NCBI RefSeq assembly: GCF_900114385.1
Contig: NZ_FOSW01000006.1
Coordinates: 186,001-250,000 of the forward strand
Source: Geodermatophilus ruber
GTDB taxonomy: Bacteria; Actinomycetota; Actinomycetes; Mycobacteriales; Geodermatophilaceae
DNA length: 64,000 nucleotides
Reading direction: 5' to 3'
Shown here: positions 25,513 to 33,450 of the stretch, piece by piece
How positions within the stretch are numbered: the first letter of the stretch is position 1
Layout of the letters: every line of letters begins with the position of its first letter
The notes under the pieces: model-generated
The model's input: the letters and a program-made list of their open reading frames with translations, nothing else
Told to the model about the DNA's origin: nothing
Database searches by the model: none
Made by a program: the position numbers and the translations under genes

Positions 25513-26506
25513 CCAGCACCGCTCGGTAGCTCAGCCCGGCCGCCGCCCACATCTGCGGGTACTGGGAGGAAGCGGTCATCCCGGGCATCGTGTTCACCTC
25601 GTTGACCACCGGCTCCTCGCCGGGGCGGACGAAGAAGTCCACCCGCATCAGCCCATGTCCGCCCAGTGCCGTGAACACCTGCCGCGCCCGTTCCTGCAGC
25701 AGCGCGGTCGTGACCTGGTCCAGCGCGGCGGGCACCCGGAACGGAGGCCGGGCCGATGCGTACTTGTGGGCGCCGTCGAAGAAGTCGCCGTCCGGCAGCA
25801 CGATCTCGAGGGGCGGGCCGGCCACCACCTCGCCGTCCGGGTGCTGCAACAGGCCGACGTCGACCTCCCGGCCCGGGACGGCGGCCTCCACGAGCACCGT
25901 GCCGTCGACCGCCCGCGCCCGGGCCACGGCCGCAGGCAGGTCGGCCTCGTCGGTCACCCGGGAGACCCCGATGCTCGAGCCGGCGCGGGCAGGCTTCACG
26001 AAGACCGGCAGCCCGAGCCGGGCCCGCTCCGCCCGGTCCGGCGCCGGCCGGTCCGGGCTGAGGGTCACCCCGGGGGCGATCCGCAACCCGCACGCCTGCA
26101 GCACCGCCTTGGTGACCGCCTTGTCCAGGCCCACGGCGCTCGCCGCCACACCGCAACCGACGTAGGGCAGGCCGATCGTCTCCAGCAGGCCCTGGACCGT
26201 GCCGTCCTCGCCGGCGCTGCCGTGCAGCACGGGGAACACCACGTCAACGCCGGCCAGCGCCGCGGCGATCTCCGCGAGGGTCCCGCCCGGGCTGCCGGCC
26301 GGCCGCTCCGCGGGGCAGGCCGCGCCGGGGGTCGCCCCGCCGTCGGCGTAGACCAGCCACCGCCCGGCGGGCGTGATCTCCACCGGCCGCACCTCGTACC
26401 GGGCGCGGTCCAGGTGGGCGAGCACGCCTGCGGCGGAGGCGCGGGAGACGGTGTGCTCCGGGCTCTGCCCGCCGAAGAGCACCGCCACCCGCAGCCGTCG
26501 GCTCAA
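25469..26506 (-). CDS. ddl: D-alanine--D-alanine ligase
   Basis: This 345-residue ATP-grasp ligase makes the D-Ala-D-Ala dipeptide for peptidoglycan. Motifs: VLFGGQSPEHTVSRASA (N-terminal D-Ala site), GLDKAVTKAVL, VFVKPARAGSSIGVSRV (ATP-binding Lys), VEAAVPGREVDVGLL, FFDGAHKYAS, RVDFF and NEVNTMPGMTASS. The Lys-Tyr in HKY is the D-Ala-D-Ala signature; D-Ala-D-Lac ligases such as VanA carry a His in this loop, so resistance to vancomycin is not indicated. The start is TTG 26506, overlapping the alr stop (TTGA). The last ~10 residues appear to come from a foreign relic. Confidence 0.93.
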   Translation of the reverse strand: MSRRLRVAVLFGGQSPEHTVSRASAAGVLAHLDRARYEVRPVEITPAGRWLVYADGGATPGAACPAERPAGSPGGTLAEIAAALAGVDVVFPVLHGSAGEDGTVQGLLETIGLPYVGCGVAASAVGLDKAVTKAVLQACGLRIAPGVTLSPDRPAPDRAERARLGLPVFVKPARAGSSIGVSRVTDEADLPAAVARARAVDGTVLVEAAVPGREVDVGLLQHPDGEVVAGPPLEIVLPDGDFFDGAHKYASARPPFRVPAALDQVTTALLQERARQVFTALGGHGLMRVDFFVRPGEEPVVNEVNTMPGMTASSQYPQMWAAAGLSYRAVLDVLVATAWSAGRRR

Positions 26507-27681
26507 CGCTGCGCCGCCCGGGTGTAGCGGCGCACCACGCGCCGCCCGAGGCCGGTGAAGACCTGCTGCACCGGGCAGCCGGCCCATGCGGCCCACTCGG
26601 CCGCGGTCGGCTCGCCGCGGGTCCCCGGCCCGAACAGGACGACCTCGTCCCCGACCTGCCCGGGGCCGTCGGCGAGGTCGACGACGAACTGGTCCATCGC
26701 CACCCGCCCGGCCACCCGGGCCCGGCGCCCGCCGATCCAGACCTCGGCGCGGTGGCTGGTCGTCGTCGGCACCCCGTCTGCGTAGCCCACCGGGACGAGC
26801 AGGAGGCGGCCGTCCTGCGGGGCGCGGTACTCGTGGCCGTAGGAGACGCCCGCGCCACGGCGGACGGACTTGGCGAGGACCGCGCGGGCGCGGAAGGTCA
26901 TCGCCGGACGCAGGCCGCTGACCCGGCCGGGCACCGGCTCGACCCCGTAGAGGCCGAGCCCGGCGCGGACCAGGTCGAAGCGGGTCCACGGCGCGTGCAG
27001 GGCGGCGGCGGAGTTGGCCATGTGGCGCAGCGATGCCTGCACCCCCTCGGCGCCGGCGAGGTCCACGGCCCATTGGAAGACGCCGAGCTGGGTGTCGACC
27101 AGCGGATCGTCCGGGTGGTCGGCCGCGGCCAGGTGCGACCAGATGCCCTCGACGACGACGGTACCGCGGGCCGCGTACTGGGCCGCCGTCCGAACCAGGC
27201 CCAGCCAGTCCGCCGGTGAGCAGCCGTTGCGGTGCAGCCCGGTGTCGACCTTCAGGTGGATCACGGCGGGCACGCCGGCCGCCGCGGCGGCCCGGGCGAC
27301 GGCGTGCAGGTGCGGCAGCGACGGCACGGAGAGGGCCACCCCGGTCTGCACGGCGGGCAGCACGTCCTCGTCGGCGCCGTACAGCCAGGTCAGGACGGGC
27401 GCGTCGATACCGTCCGCGCGCAGGTGCAGCGCCTCGGCCAGCGTGGCGACGCCCAGCCAGGTCGCACCGCCGGCCAGGGCGGCCCGGGCCACCGGCACCG
27501 CGCCGTGGCCGAACGCGTCGGCCTTCACCACGGCCATCACCGGCACGCCGGCGATGCGCCGGAGGACGCCGGCGTTGTGCGCGATCGCACCGAGGTCCAC
27601 CTCGACCTCGGCGAGCGGAGGGGCGGCGGACGCGGTACAGGGGCGGGTGCCTGCGCTCGGGCGGGCCGTGATCGCGGTCAT
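26503..27681 (-). CDS. alr: Alanine racemase
   Basis: This 392-residue PLP enzyme interconverts L- and D-alanine. The PLP lysine is Lys53 in VVKADAFGHG (VVKANAYGHG in many Alr). The second catalytic base is the Tyr in GVSYGHEYRAP. HMANSAAAL, FDLVRAGLGLYGVEP, VGYADGVP and RVAMDQFVVDL are also diagnostic. It is coupled to ddl by a 4-base overlap. Actinobacterial alr and ddl usually sit at separate core loci, so this paired copy is probably accessory. It is divergent from a two-component system, and three 22-base-spaced repeats lie in the shared promoter region. Confidence 0.94.
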   Translation of the reverse strand: MTAITARPSAGTRPCTASAAPPLAEVEVDLGAIAHNAGVLRRIAGVPVMAVVKADAFGHGAVPVARAALAGGATWLGVATLAEALHLRADGIDAPVLTWLYGADEDVLPAVQTGVALSVPSLPHLHAVARAAAAAGVPAVIHLKVDTGLHRNGCSPADWLGLVRTAAQYAARGTVVVEGIWSHLAAADHPDDPLVDTQLGVFQWAVDLAGAEGVQASLRHMANSAAALHAPWTRFDLVRAGLGLYGVEPVPGRVSGLRPAMTFRARAVLAKSVRRGAGVSYGHEYRAPQDGRLLLVPVGYADGVPTTTSHRAEVWIGGRRARVAGRVAMDQFVVDLADGPGQVGDEVVLFGPGTRGEPTAAEWAAWAGCPVQQVFTGLGRRVVRRYTRAAQR

Positions 27682-27703
27682 GACCGACAGCCTCGGGGCC
27701 GCG

Positions 27704-27753
27704 TGTCACCGGCCGACTCGTGCGCTGTCACGGATCCGCGACAGCTCTGTCAC
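27704..27753 (+). promoter_or_regulatory. Triple TGTCAC direct repeat, candidate response-regulator operator
   Basis: TGTCAC occurs at 27704, 27726 and 27748, exactly 22 bases apart, followed by CG or GG each time. Direct repeats at 11- or 22-base phase are the usual binding pattern of OmpR/PhoB-type regulators. The site lies in the 154-base gap between alr (leftward) and the response regulator (rightward), so it could control both. Confidence 0.65.
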
Positions 27754-27835
27754 CGTTCGATACGGGCGGACGGCGCCCGCCGCTCACCTGCCAGACTCGC
27801 CCGGCCACGTTCCGGACCCGGAGGTTGATCGACGC

Positions 27836-28522
27836 ATGAGCCGGCTGCTGCTGGTGGAGGACGACGCGGCGCTGGCAGAGGCGCTGCAGCTCGCACTCTC
27901 CGGGCTCGGGCACGACCTCGTGCTCGCCGGATCGGGGGAGGCCGCCGTCGACCTGGCCCTCGGGGACGAGCCGGTCGACCTGGTGCTGCTCGACGTCATG
28001 CTCCCCGGCATCGACGGCTTCGAGGCCTGCCGGCGGATCAGCACGGCATCGACGACGCCGATCATCCTGCTCACCGCCCGCGGGGACGCCGTCGACACCA
28101 TCGTCGGCCTCGAGTGCGGCGCCGACGATTACATCGTCAAGCCCGCCGAGCCGCGGCTCATCGACGCGCGGGTCAAGGCGGTGCTGCGCCGGTCGAGCAG
28201 GCGGCCGGCGGAGCCGGCCCGGCGGCACGTCCTGGGCCGCGTCGAGCTGGACGAGACGGCGATGGTGGTCACCCGGGACGGGCGGGAGCTCTCGCTCACC
28301 CCGACCGAGCTGCGGCTGCTGGTCGAGTTCGCCCGGCACCCCGGTCAGGTGCTCAGCCGGCAGGTGCTGCTCGACCGGGTCTGGGAGTACGGCTACCTGG
28401 GTGATTCGCGGCTGGTCGACGCCTGCGTGCAACGACTGCGCGCCAAGGTTGAGCCGGACCCGGCCAACCCCACTCTCATCCGCACCGTCCGCGGCATCGG
28501 CTACCGACTCGCGCCCGCGTGA
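27836..28522 (+). CDS. OmpR/PhoB-family response regulator
   Basis: This 228-residue DNA-binding regulator has an N-terminal receiver with acidic pocket VEDDAAL, phospho-acceptor Asp53 (LLDVMLPG), the Thr of ILLTARG and the Lys of DYIVKPAEP. The C-terminal winged helix reads LSLTPTELRLLVEFARHPGQVLSR, then VDACVQRLRAKVEPDP, RTVRGIGYRL. It resembles the CseB/AfsQ1 branch of actinobacterial regulators. ATG 27836 follows GGAGGTTGATCGACGC. The GTGA overlap with the kinase makes a clear operon. Its own promoter lies beside the TGTCAC triplet, so autoregulation is likely. Confidence 0.93.
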   Translation: MSRLLLVEDDAALAEALQLALSGLGHDLVLAGSGEAAVDLALGDEPVDLVLLDVMLPGIDGFEACRRISTASTTPIILLTARGDAVDTIVGLECGADDYIVKPAEPRLIDARVKAVLRRSSRRPAEPARRHVLGRVELDETAMVVTRDGRELSLTPTELRLLVEFARHPGQVLSRQVLLDRVWEYGYLGDSRLVDACVQRLRAKVEPDPANPTLIRTVRGIGYRLAPA

Positions 28523-29910
28523 ACGGCCAGGGGCCTCGGCGGCGGTTCACGGGGCTGCGCGGCCGGATCACCGCCACCGTCGTCCTGTGCGTCCTGACCG
28601 CGACCGTGATCGTCTCGACGGCGACGTACCTGCTCCAGGACCGCCACTCGCGCGAGCGGTTCGGCAACGCCGCGCTCCTGGCCACCCGGTCCGACGGCGC
28701 CCAGGCCGCTGCCCTGGCCGGAGGGACGGTCAACCCGGTCAAGGAGGTGATCGCATACCTGGCCGGACGCCAGGGTGTGGAGTGGATGGTCGTCGACCTC
28801 TCCGGGCCGGAGCCGGTCCGCTGGTACAGCGATCGCATCCCCGCGGAGCTGGTGGACCCGCGGCGCACGGACGTCCTGCGCACCCGCGGCGATCCGGTGC
28901 GCGTCCAGGCGGGCGAGCGCACGTTCCTGGCCGTACTGTCCGATGCGGGACCCGGGATCGAGATCGTCGAGTTCTACGACCTGCGGCCTCTGGAGGTCGA
29001 GCTCACGCAGCTGCGCCGGAACACGGTCCTGGTCGGCCTGCCCGTCCTGCTGTGCACCGCCGTCCTCGGCGCCGTGATCGCCGGCCGCATCGCCCGGCCG
29101 ATCGAGCGGGCCAGCGCCGCCGCCCGCCGCATGGGGGCCGGCGACCTCTCGCCCCGGCTTCCCGACGCCGGCAGGGACGAACTGGCCGAACTCGGCTCGG
29201 CGATGAACGAGATGGCCGGCGAACTGGACCGCACGCTCACCGAGTTGCGGCGCATGGACACCCAGCATCGGCGGTTCACCGCCGACGTGGCACACGAACT
29301 GCGCACCCCGCTCGCTTCGCTGGTGGCCGCGGCGGACAGCCTCGACGTCGAGGACCCCACCGTCCGGCACCGAGCAGCGGTACTGCTCCGCCAGCAGACG
29401 CGGCGGCTGGCCACGCTGGTCGAGGACCTGCTCGAGGTCTCCCGGTTCGACGCCGGCGCCGCCGTCGCCGACCGCTGCGCGGTCGACCTCGGGGCGCTGG
29501 CCGCCGAGGTGGCGGCGACCTGCGAGCGCCCGGCCGACGTCCGCGTCACCGTGGTCGGCGATCCGGTGCTCCAGGCCGATCCCCGGAGACTGCACGCCGT
29601 GCTGCGCAACCTCGTGGCCAACGGCCTGGCCCACGGGGCGCCGCCGGTGCTGGTCGAGGTGCGCGGGCGGGCGGACACCGTCGAGGTGGTCGTCTCCGAC
29701 CACGGCGACGGCGTACCGGCCGGCCTGGAGGCGTTGCTGTTCGACCGGTTCGTCCGGGGGGACCCTGCCCGGGGCAGCGGCGGCAGCGGCGGCAGCGGCC
29801 TGGGGCTGGCCATTGCGCGCTCGAACGCCGAACTGCACGGTGGGTCCCTGCGACTCCGCCCGGGCGCGGGCCGCGGGGCGAGCTTCGAGCTGGCGCTGCC
29901 CCGCGGCTGA
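28519..29910 (+). CDS. Membrane sensor histidine kinase
   Basis: This 463-residue partner of the response regulator has two membrane helices (about residues 18-38 and 172-192) that bracket an extracytoplasmic sensor domain of ~130 residues. HAMP (IARPIERASAAARRMGAGDL), HisKA with phospho-acceptor His259 (FTADVAHELRTPLASL) and the HATPase domain follow: VLRNLVANGLAHG (N box), VVSDHGDGVPAGLEALLFDRFVRG (G1/F) and GGSGLGLAIARSNAELHGG (G2). The domain set is complete. It resembles CseC/AfsQ2 kinases, which sense envelope stress. Next to alr-ddl, a cell-wall signal is a reasonable guess. Confidence 0.92.
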   Translation: MNGQGPRRRFTGLRGRITATVVLCVLTATVIVSTATYLLQDRHSRERFGNAALLATRSDGAQAAALAGGTVNPVKEVIAYLAGRQGVEWMVVDLSGPEPVRWYSDRIPAELVDPRRTDVLRTRGDPVRVQAGERTFLAVLSDAGPGIEIVEFYDLRPLEVELTQLRRNTVLVGLPVLLCTAVLGAVIAGRIARPIERASAAARRMGAGDLSPRLPDAGRDELAELGSAMNEMAGELDRTLTELRRMDTQHRRFTADVAHELRTPLASLVAAADSLDVEDPTVRHRAAVLLRQQTRRLATLVEDLLEVSRFDAGAAVADRCAVDLGALAAEVAATCERPADVRVTVVGDPVLQADPRRLHAVLRNLVANGLAHGAPPVLVEVRGRADTVEVVVSDHGDGVPAGLEALLFDRFVRGDPARGSGGSGGSGLGLAIARSNAELHGGSLRLRPGAGRGASFELALPRG

Positions 29911-30019
29911 GGCCCGGGCGTCGTCGGCCGCGGGCGCCCGGTACTGGTCGAAGTCAGGACCCTGCTGTCCGCTCCGGCAGGGACATGTCCTGGCCGTTCA
30001 CGGTGCGTTCAGCTGCTTC

Positions 30020-30145
30020 GTCGACGAAGGTGCTGGTCCAGCATCATCCCAAGAAGTAGGGCGAGCGGGTCGCGGCCCAGCAGTCGTCGGCGCGCGGGTC
30101 CTGGGCGAGGCGGAGGGGCGGCACGACGGAGATCGTGCCGTATCG
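30020..30145 (-). pseudogene. HhH-GPD gene 5'-end relic, copy B
   Basis: On the minus strand GTG 30124 opens VPPLRLAQDPRADD; a one-base deletion then shifts the frame, which resumes LLGRDPLALLLGMMLDQH before diverging. Bases 30041-30070 match the intact gene at 24685-24714 in about 27 of 30 positions. The dyad TGCTGGTCCAGCA (30031-30043) is identical to the intact copy. Homology also covers ~15 bases upstream of the start (GGCACGATCTCCG). Right after the dyad the sequence turns into CTTCGTCGACGAAG, a 14-base palindrome. Confidence 0.75.
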
Positions 30146-30245
30146 CCGCTGGGAGATGACATCGACGGGGCGGCATGGTGGACGTCGCGGTCGGCACCGG
30201 ACACCCTGGACCTCACGCGGAACGCCTGCCGCGCGTTCACTGCGC

Positions 30246-30791
30246 ATGAGCACACAGACCACGGCCGGCCCGGCCCTCCCGGCAGTCGCTGCGCCCCGCC
30301 GGCACCGGGTGATCGCCTCGCCGCTGGGCGAGCTGACCCTGGTCGGCGAGGCCGACGCCCTGGCCGGGGTGTACTTCGCCCAGCACCGGGGCCGTCCCGG
30401 CACCGCGGCCCTCGGCCCGCGCGATGACACGATCCTCGACGAGGCGGCCACCCAGCTCGGTGAGTACTTCGCCGGTGTCCGCACACGGTTCGACCTGGCG
30501 GTACGAGCCGACGGCTCCCCCTTCGACCTGGCCGTGTGGGAGCTGCTGACGCACATCCCGGCCGGGGAGACCCGCAGCTACGGCCAGCTCGCCCGCCAAC
30601 TGGGAGACCCCGCGCTGGCGCAGGAGGTCGGCGCGGCCAACGCCCGCAACCCGCTGTGCATCGTGGTGCCCTGCCACCGGGTCATCGGCAGCGACGGGCG
30701 GCTGGTCGGCTACGCCGGCGGCCTGCGGCGCAAGCGCGCGCTGCTGGACCACGAGCGCCACGCGGCCGGCGGCAACGGGTCGCTGTTCTGA
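30246..30791 (+). CDS. Methylated-DNA--protein-cysteine methyltransferase (Ogt), first copy
   Basis: This 181-residue suicide repair enzyme removes methyl groups from O6-methylguanine onto its own cysteine. The active site is VVPCHRVIGSDG with the helix-turn-helix YGQLARQLGDPALAQEVGAANARNP before it. The N-terminal half (VIASPLGELTLVGEADALAGVYF) is the usual ribonuclease-like domain. ATG 30246. It is first of five repair genes; an 8-bp-stem hairpin at 30797-30833 and 84 bases separate it from the sigma factor gene. It is only distantly similar to the second Ogt at 31427. Confidence 0.93.
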   Translation: MSTQTTAGPALPAVAAPRRHRVIASPLGELTLVGEADALAGVYFAQHRGRPGTAALGPRDDTILDEAATQLGEYFAGVRTRFDLAVRADGSPFDLAVWELLTHIPAGETRSYGQLARQLGDPALAQEVGAANARNPLCIVVPCHRVIGSDGRLVGYAGGLRRKRALLDHERHAAGGNGSLF

Positions 30792-30796
30792 CCGCT

Positions 30797-30833
30797 TCGG
30801 ACGTTCCGGCCCGGCCGGGACCGGGACGTCCGA
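30797..30833 (+). terminator. Hairpin between ogt and the ECF sigma gene
   Basis: TCGGACGT (30797-30804) and ACGTCCGA (30826-30833) pair over 8 bases, with further GC pairing possible inside the loop. It could be a partial terminator separating the first gene from the rest of the operon. Confidence 0.45.
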
Positions 30834-30875
30834 TGACCGCCAGCCATCCCGCCCGCCACCCGTTGGGATCGAGCC

Positions 30876-31430
30876 GTGACCAGTGCGCCCCGCCCCGCCC
30901 CACCCCCGCGGCCGGCTGCCGACCGCCCCGGCGCGGACGCCCCGCGGCCGCCGTTCGACCAGCTGATCAGCGACCACGGCGCCGTCGTGCTGCGGGTCTG
31001 CCGGGCGGTCTGCGGCCCCATCGAGGCCGACGACGCCTGGCAGGAGACCTTCCTGTCCGCGCTGGAGGCCTATCCACGGCTGGCTCCCTGCAGTGATCCG
31101 CGGGGTTGGCTGATCACCATCGCCCACCGCAAGGCGATCGACCAGCACCGCCGGGCCCAGCGCATCCCCGAACCCCGCGCCGAGCTGCCCGACATCCCCA
31201 CCGGTCACGGGATCCCCGGCGACGACCGCCGCCAGCAGGCCGCCGACCTGTGGGCCGCCGTCGCCACCCTGCCGTTCAAGCAGCGGGCCGCCGTTGCCTA
31301 CCACCATCTCGCCGGGCTGCCCTACGCCGCCGTCGGCGAGCTGATCGGCTGCAGCGAGCCGGCTGCCCGGCGCAGCGCCGCCGACGGCGTCGCCGCGCTG
31401 CGCGCCCGCTACCGAGGAGCCCTCGCATGA
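30876..31430 (+). CDS. ECF-type RNA polymerase sigma factor
   Basis: This 184-residue protein has sigma region 2 (FDQLISDHGAVVLRVCRAVCGPIEADDAWQETFL ... GWLITIAHRKAIDQHRR) and region 4 (LPFKQRAAVAYHHLAGLPYAAVGELIGCSEPAARRSAADGVAALR). The first ~30 residues are Pro-rich. No anti-sigma gene is adjacent. The stop overlaps the next gene (ATGA), and all four downstream genes fit DNA alkylation repair, so it probably controls an adaptive response. How it is activated is unknown. GTG 30876. Confidence 0.9.
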   Translation: MTSAPRPAPPPRPAADRPGADAPRPPFDQLISDHGAVVLRVCRAVCGPIEADDAWQETFLSALEAYPRLAPCSDPRGWLITIAHRKAIDQHRRAQRIPEPRAELPDIPTGHGIPGDDRRQQAADLWAAVATLPFKQRAAVAYHHLAGLPYAAVGELIGCSEPAARRSAADGVAALRARYRGALA

Positions 31431-32023
31431 CCGACCTGTTCGCCGACCTGCCCGCCGAGGCCACCGGCCCGCTGCGGGCCCGGCTCGCCGCGGCCGCGGC
31501 GCAGCGCGGACTGCTCGACGTCGCCTACCGCACCCTGGACTCCCCCCTGGGCAGCCTGCTGCTCGCCGCCACCCCGGCCGGGCTGGTCACCATCGCCTAC
31601 GCGGTCCAGGACCACGACGCCGTGCTGGCCAGCCTCGCCACCCGGATCAGTCCCCGCGTGATCCGCACCGGACTCGGGCTCGACGAGACCGCCCGGCAGA
31701 TCGACGAGTACTTCGCCGGTCGCCGGCACACCTTCGATACGCCGATCGACCTGCAGTTGGCCCGTGGCTTCCGCCGCACCGTGCTGCAGCACCTGCGCCA
31801 GGTCGGCTACGGCACCACCACCAGCTACGCCGGCCTGGCCGCGGCGGCCGGCAGCCCGAACGCGGTCCGCGCCGTCGGCACCGCCTGCGCGACCAACCCG
31901 CTGCCCATCGTGCTGCCCTGCCACCGCGTGATCCGCAGCGACGGCTCCCCGGGCCACTACGTCGGCGGCGACGCCGCGAAGACCGCCCTGCTCGCCCTCG
32001 AAACCAGCCAGGAGACCCGATGA
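31427..32023 (+). CDS. Methylated-DNA--protein-cysteine methyltransferase (Ogt/Ada-C type), second copy
   Basis: This 198-residue O6-alkylguanine repair protein has the active site VLPCHRVIRSDG and the winged helix YAGLAAAAGSPNAVRAVGTACATNP. The N-terminal domain (YRTLDSPLGSLLLAATPAGLVTIAY) aligns with Ada C-terminal halves. ATG 31427 is inside the sigma-factor stop codon and its own stop overlaps the oxygenase start, so the three genes are translationally coupled. Its coupling to a sigma gene suggests it may double as the methylation sensor. Confidence 0.93.
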   Translation: MTDLFADLPAEATGPLRARLAAAAAQRGLLDVAYRTLDSPLGSLLLAATPAGLVTIAYAVQDHDAVLASLATRISPRVIRTGLGLDETARQIDEYFAGRRHTFDTPIDLQLARGFRRTVLQHLRQVGYGTTTSYAGLAAAAGSPNAVRAVGTACATNPLPIVLPCHRVIRSDGSPGHYVGGDAAKTALLALETSQETR

Positions 32024-32796
32024 CCACCGCATGCCCGAAGACGACCACCGCATTCCCGAGCGCACGGCCCAGCCAGGAGCACGCGGGTGCGCCGCTCGCC
32101 ACGCGCGTCGACGACCTCGGCTGGCCGGCGCTGACCGCCCAGCTCGACGAGACCGGCGCGGCCCTGTCCGGTCCGCTGCTGACCCCGCAGGAGTGCCGGG
32201 AGATCGCCGGGCTCTACGACGACGTCACCTGCTTCCGCAGCACCGTCGACATGGCAAGGCTGCGCTTCGGCGCCGGCCAGTACCGCTACTTCGCCCATCC
32301 GCTGCCCGAGGCCGTCACCGCACTGCGCTCGGCGTTCTACCAGCGCCTGCTCCCCGTCGCCCGCGTCTGGGCCGACCGGCTGCGTTGGCCGATGACCTGG
32401 CCGGACACCCTCGACGAGTGGCTGGACCGCTGCCACGCCGCCGGGCAGACCAAGCCCACCCCGATCCTGCTGCGCTACGGCCCCGGCGACTGGAACGCCC
32501 TGCACCGCGACCTCTACGGCGACCTGGTCTTCCCCCTGCAGGTCGTCGTCGGCCTGACCGCGCCCGGCACCGATCACACCGGAGGAGAGTTCCTCATGGC
32601 CGAACAACGCCCCCGAGCCCAGTCACGCGGCTACGCCACCGTCCTCGGCCAGGGCCAGGCGCTGATCTTCACCACCCGCGAGCGGCCGGTCCGCTCCGCC
32701 CGCGGTTGGTCGGCCGCACCCGTCCGGCACGGGGTCAGCACCATCCACACGGGCCGCCGGCACGCCCTCGGCCTCGTCCTGCACGACGCCACCTGA
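32020..32796 (+). CDS. 2OG-Fe(II) oxygenase, AlkB-like repair role likely
   Basis: This 258-residue protein has a double-stranded beta-helix oxygenase core. Iron ligands: ALHRDLYGD (His-x-Asp) and the His in VRHGVSTIHTGRRHALGL, where the Arg binds 2-oxoglutarate. LLRYGPGDWNALHRD is the pre-motif strand. It is longer than AlkB and lacks its nucleotide-lid signature, so it belongs to a related family often found with ogt in actinobacteria. The expected role is oxidative removal of alkyl groups from DNA or RNA. Coupled to the second Ogt by ATGA. Confidence 0.85.
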   Translation: MTTACPKTTTAFPSARPSQEHAGAPLATRVDDLGWPALTAQLDETGAALSGPLLTPQECREIAGLYDDVTCFRSTVDMARLRFGAGQYRYFAHPLPEAVTALRSAFYQRLLPVARVWADRLRWPMTWPDTLDEWLDRCHAAGQTKPTPILLRYGPGDWNALHRDLYGDLVFPLQVVVGLTAPGTDHTGGEFLMAEQRPRAQSRGYATVLGQGQALIFTTRERPVRSARGWSAAPVRHGVSTIHTGRRHALGLVLHDAT

Positions 32797-32817
32797 GCGG
32801 CCACCTGACCGATCCCC

Positions 32818-33156
32818 GTGACCAGCCCTTCGAGCACGCCGCGTCACACCTGGCGCCTCATGGGCGCCGATGGCCGGCTCCACGAGAGCCCCACCCCCGG
32901 CACCCTCGGGGGACACCGCCGCCAGCGCATCTACGGCCGCCTCGACTGCCCCGCCGCACTGCGCGCACTGGCCCGCGGCGGCTACCGCTCCCGCCGGGTC
33001 TTCTTCGCCGACGAGCCGGCGGCCGTCGCCGCCGGCTACCGCCCCTGCGCCACCTGTCTGCCTGACGCCTACCGCAACTGGAGGGCAACCCCTGCGGTCG
33101 TTCATGAACAGGACCAGGCCCCCCCACCCCGACGGGGTTCGTCCCGCAGGTCGTGA
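32818..33156 (+). CDS. Stand-alone Ada metal-binding-domain protein
   Basis: This 112-residue protein resembles the Ada N-terminal zinc domain: IYGRLDCPAALRALARGGY, then RVFFADEPAAVAAGYRPCATCLP. Ada has four zinc cysteines, one being the methyl-phosphotriester acceptor. Here only three are visible (one in RLDC, two in CATC), so it either uses another ligand or has lost the acceptor. There is no AraC domain. The last ~25 residues are Pro/Arg-rich. GTG 32818. It ends the repair operon. Confidence 0.8.
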   Translation: MTSPSSTPRHTWRLMGADGRLHESPTPGTLGGHRRQRIYGRLDCPAALRALARGGYRSRRVFFADEPAAVAAGYRPCATCLPDAYRNWRATPAVVHEQDQAPPPRRGSSRRS

Positions 33157-33239
33157 CGCCGGAAGCCACCTGCTGTTCCTGTCGGCAGGTGCTGGTCGAC
33201 GCGTCTGCCGAGGACCTGGCGGGCAGAGGTCAGCAGCGC

Positions 33240-33356
33240 TCAACACCCGTCCCCACTGCTTCGTTCACGCATGTGCTGGTCGAGCAGCAGCGCGAGCGGG
33301 TCGCGGCTCAGCAGCTCGTCGGCGGCGGTGTCCTGGGCGATGTGGAGTGTCGGCAC
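33240..33356 (-). pseudogene. HhH-GPD gene 5'-end relic, copy C
   Basis: GTG 33356 opens a 38-codon frame reading VPTLHIAQDTAADELL, then SRDPLALLLDQH, then MRERSSGDGC and stop. Relative to the intact gene, four codons (LGML) are deleted in frame just before the dyad, which here is TGCTGGTCGAGCA (33274-33286, one mismatch). Beyond it, the sequence shares GCTTCGT and CGAAGCAG-type bases with copy B, suggesting the two had the same junction partner. It lies at the end of the alkylation-repair block. Confidence 0.72.
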
Positions 33357-33450
33357 CCACAGAATGTTGCCGCACACCGATTCGGGCGCATCGGTTCCGG
33401 CCGGCAGAAGGGCACACGCTCGGTCGGCACGGTTGGGCGACGTCCAGAGC

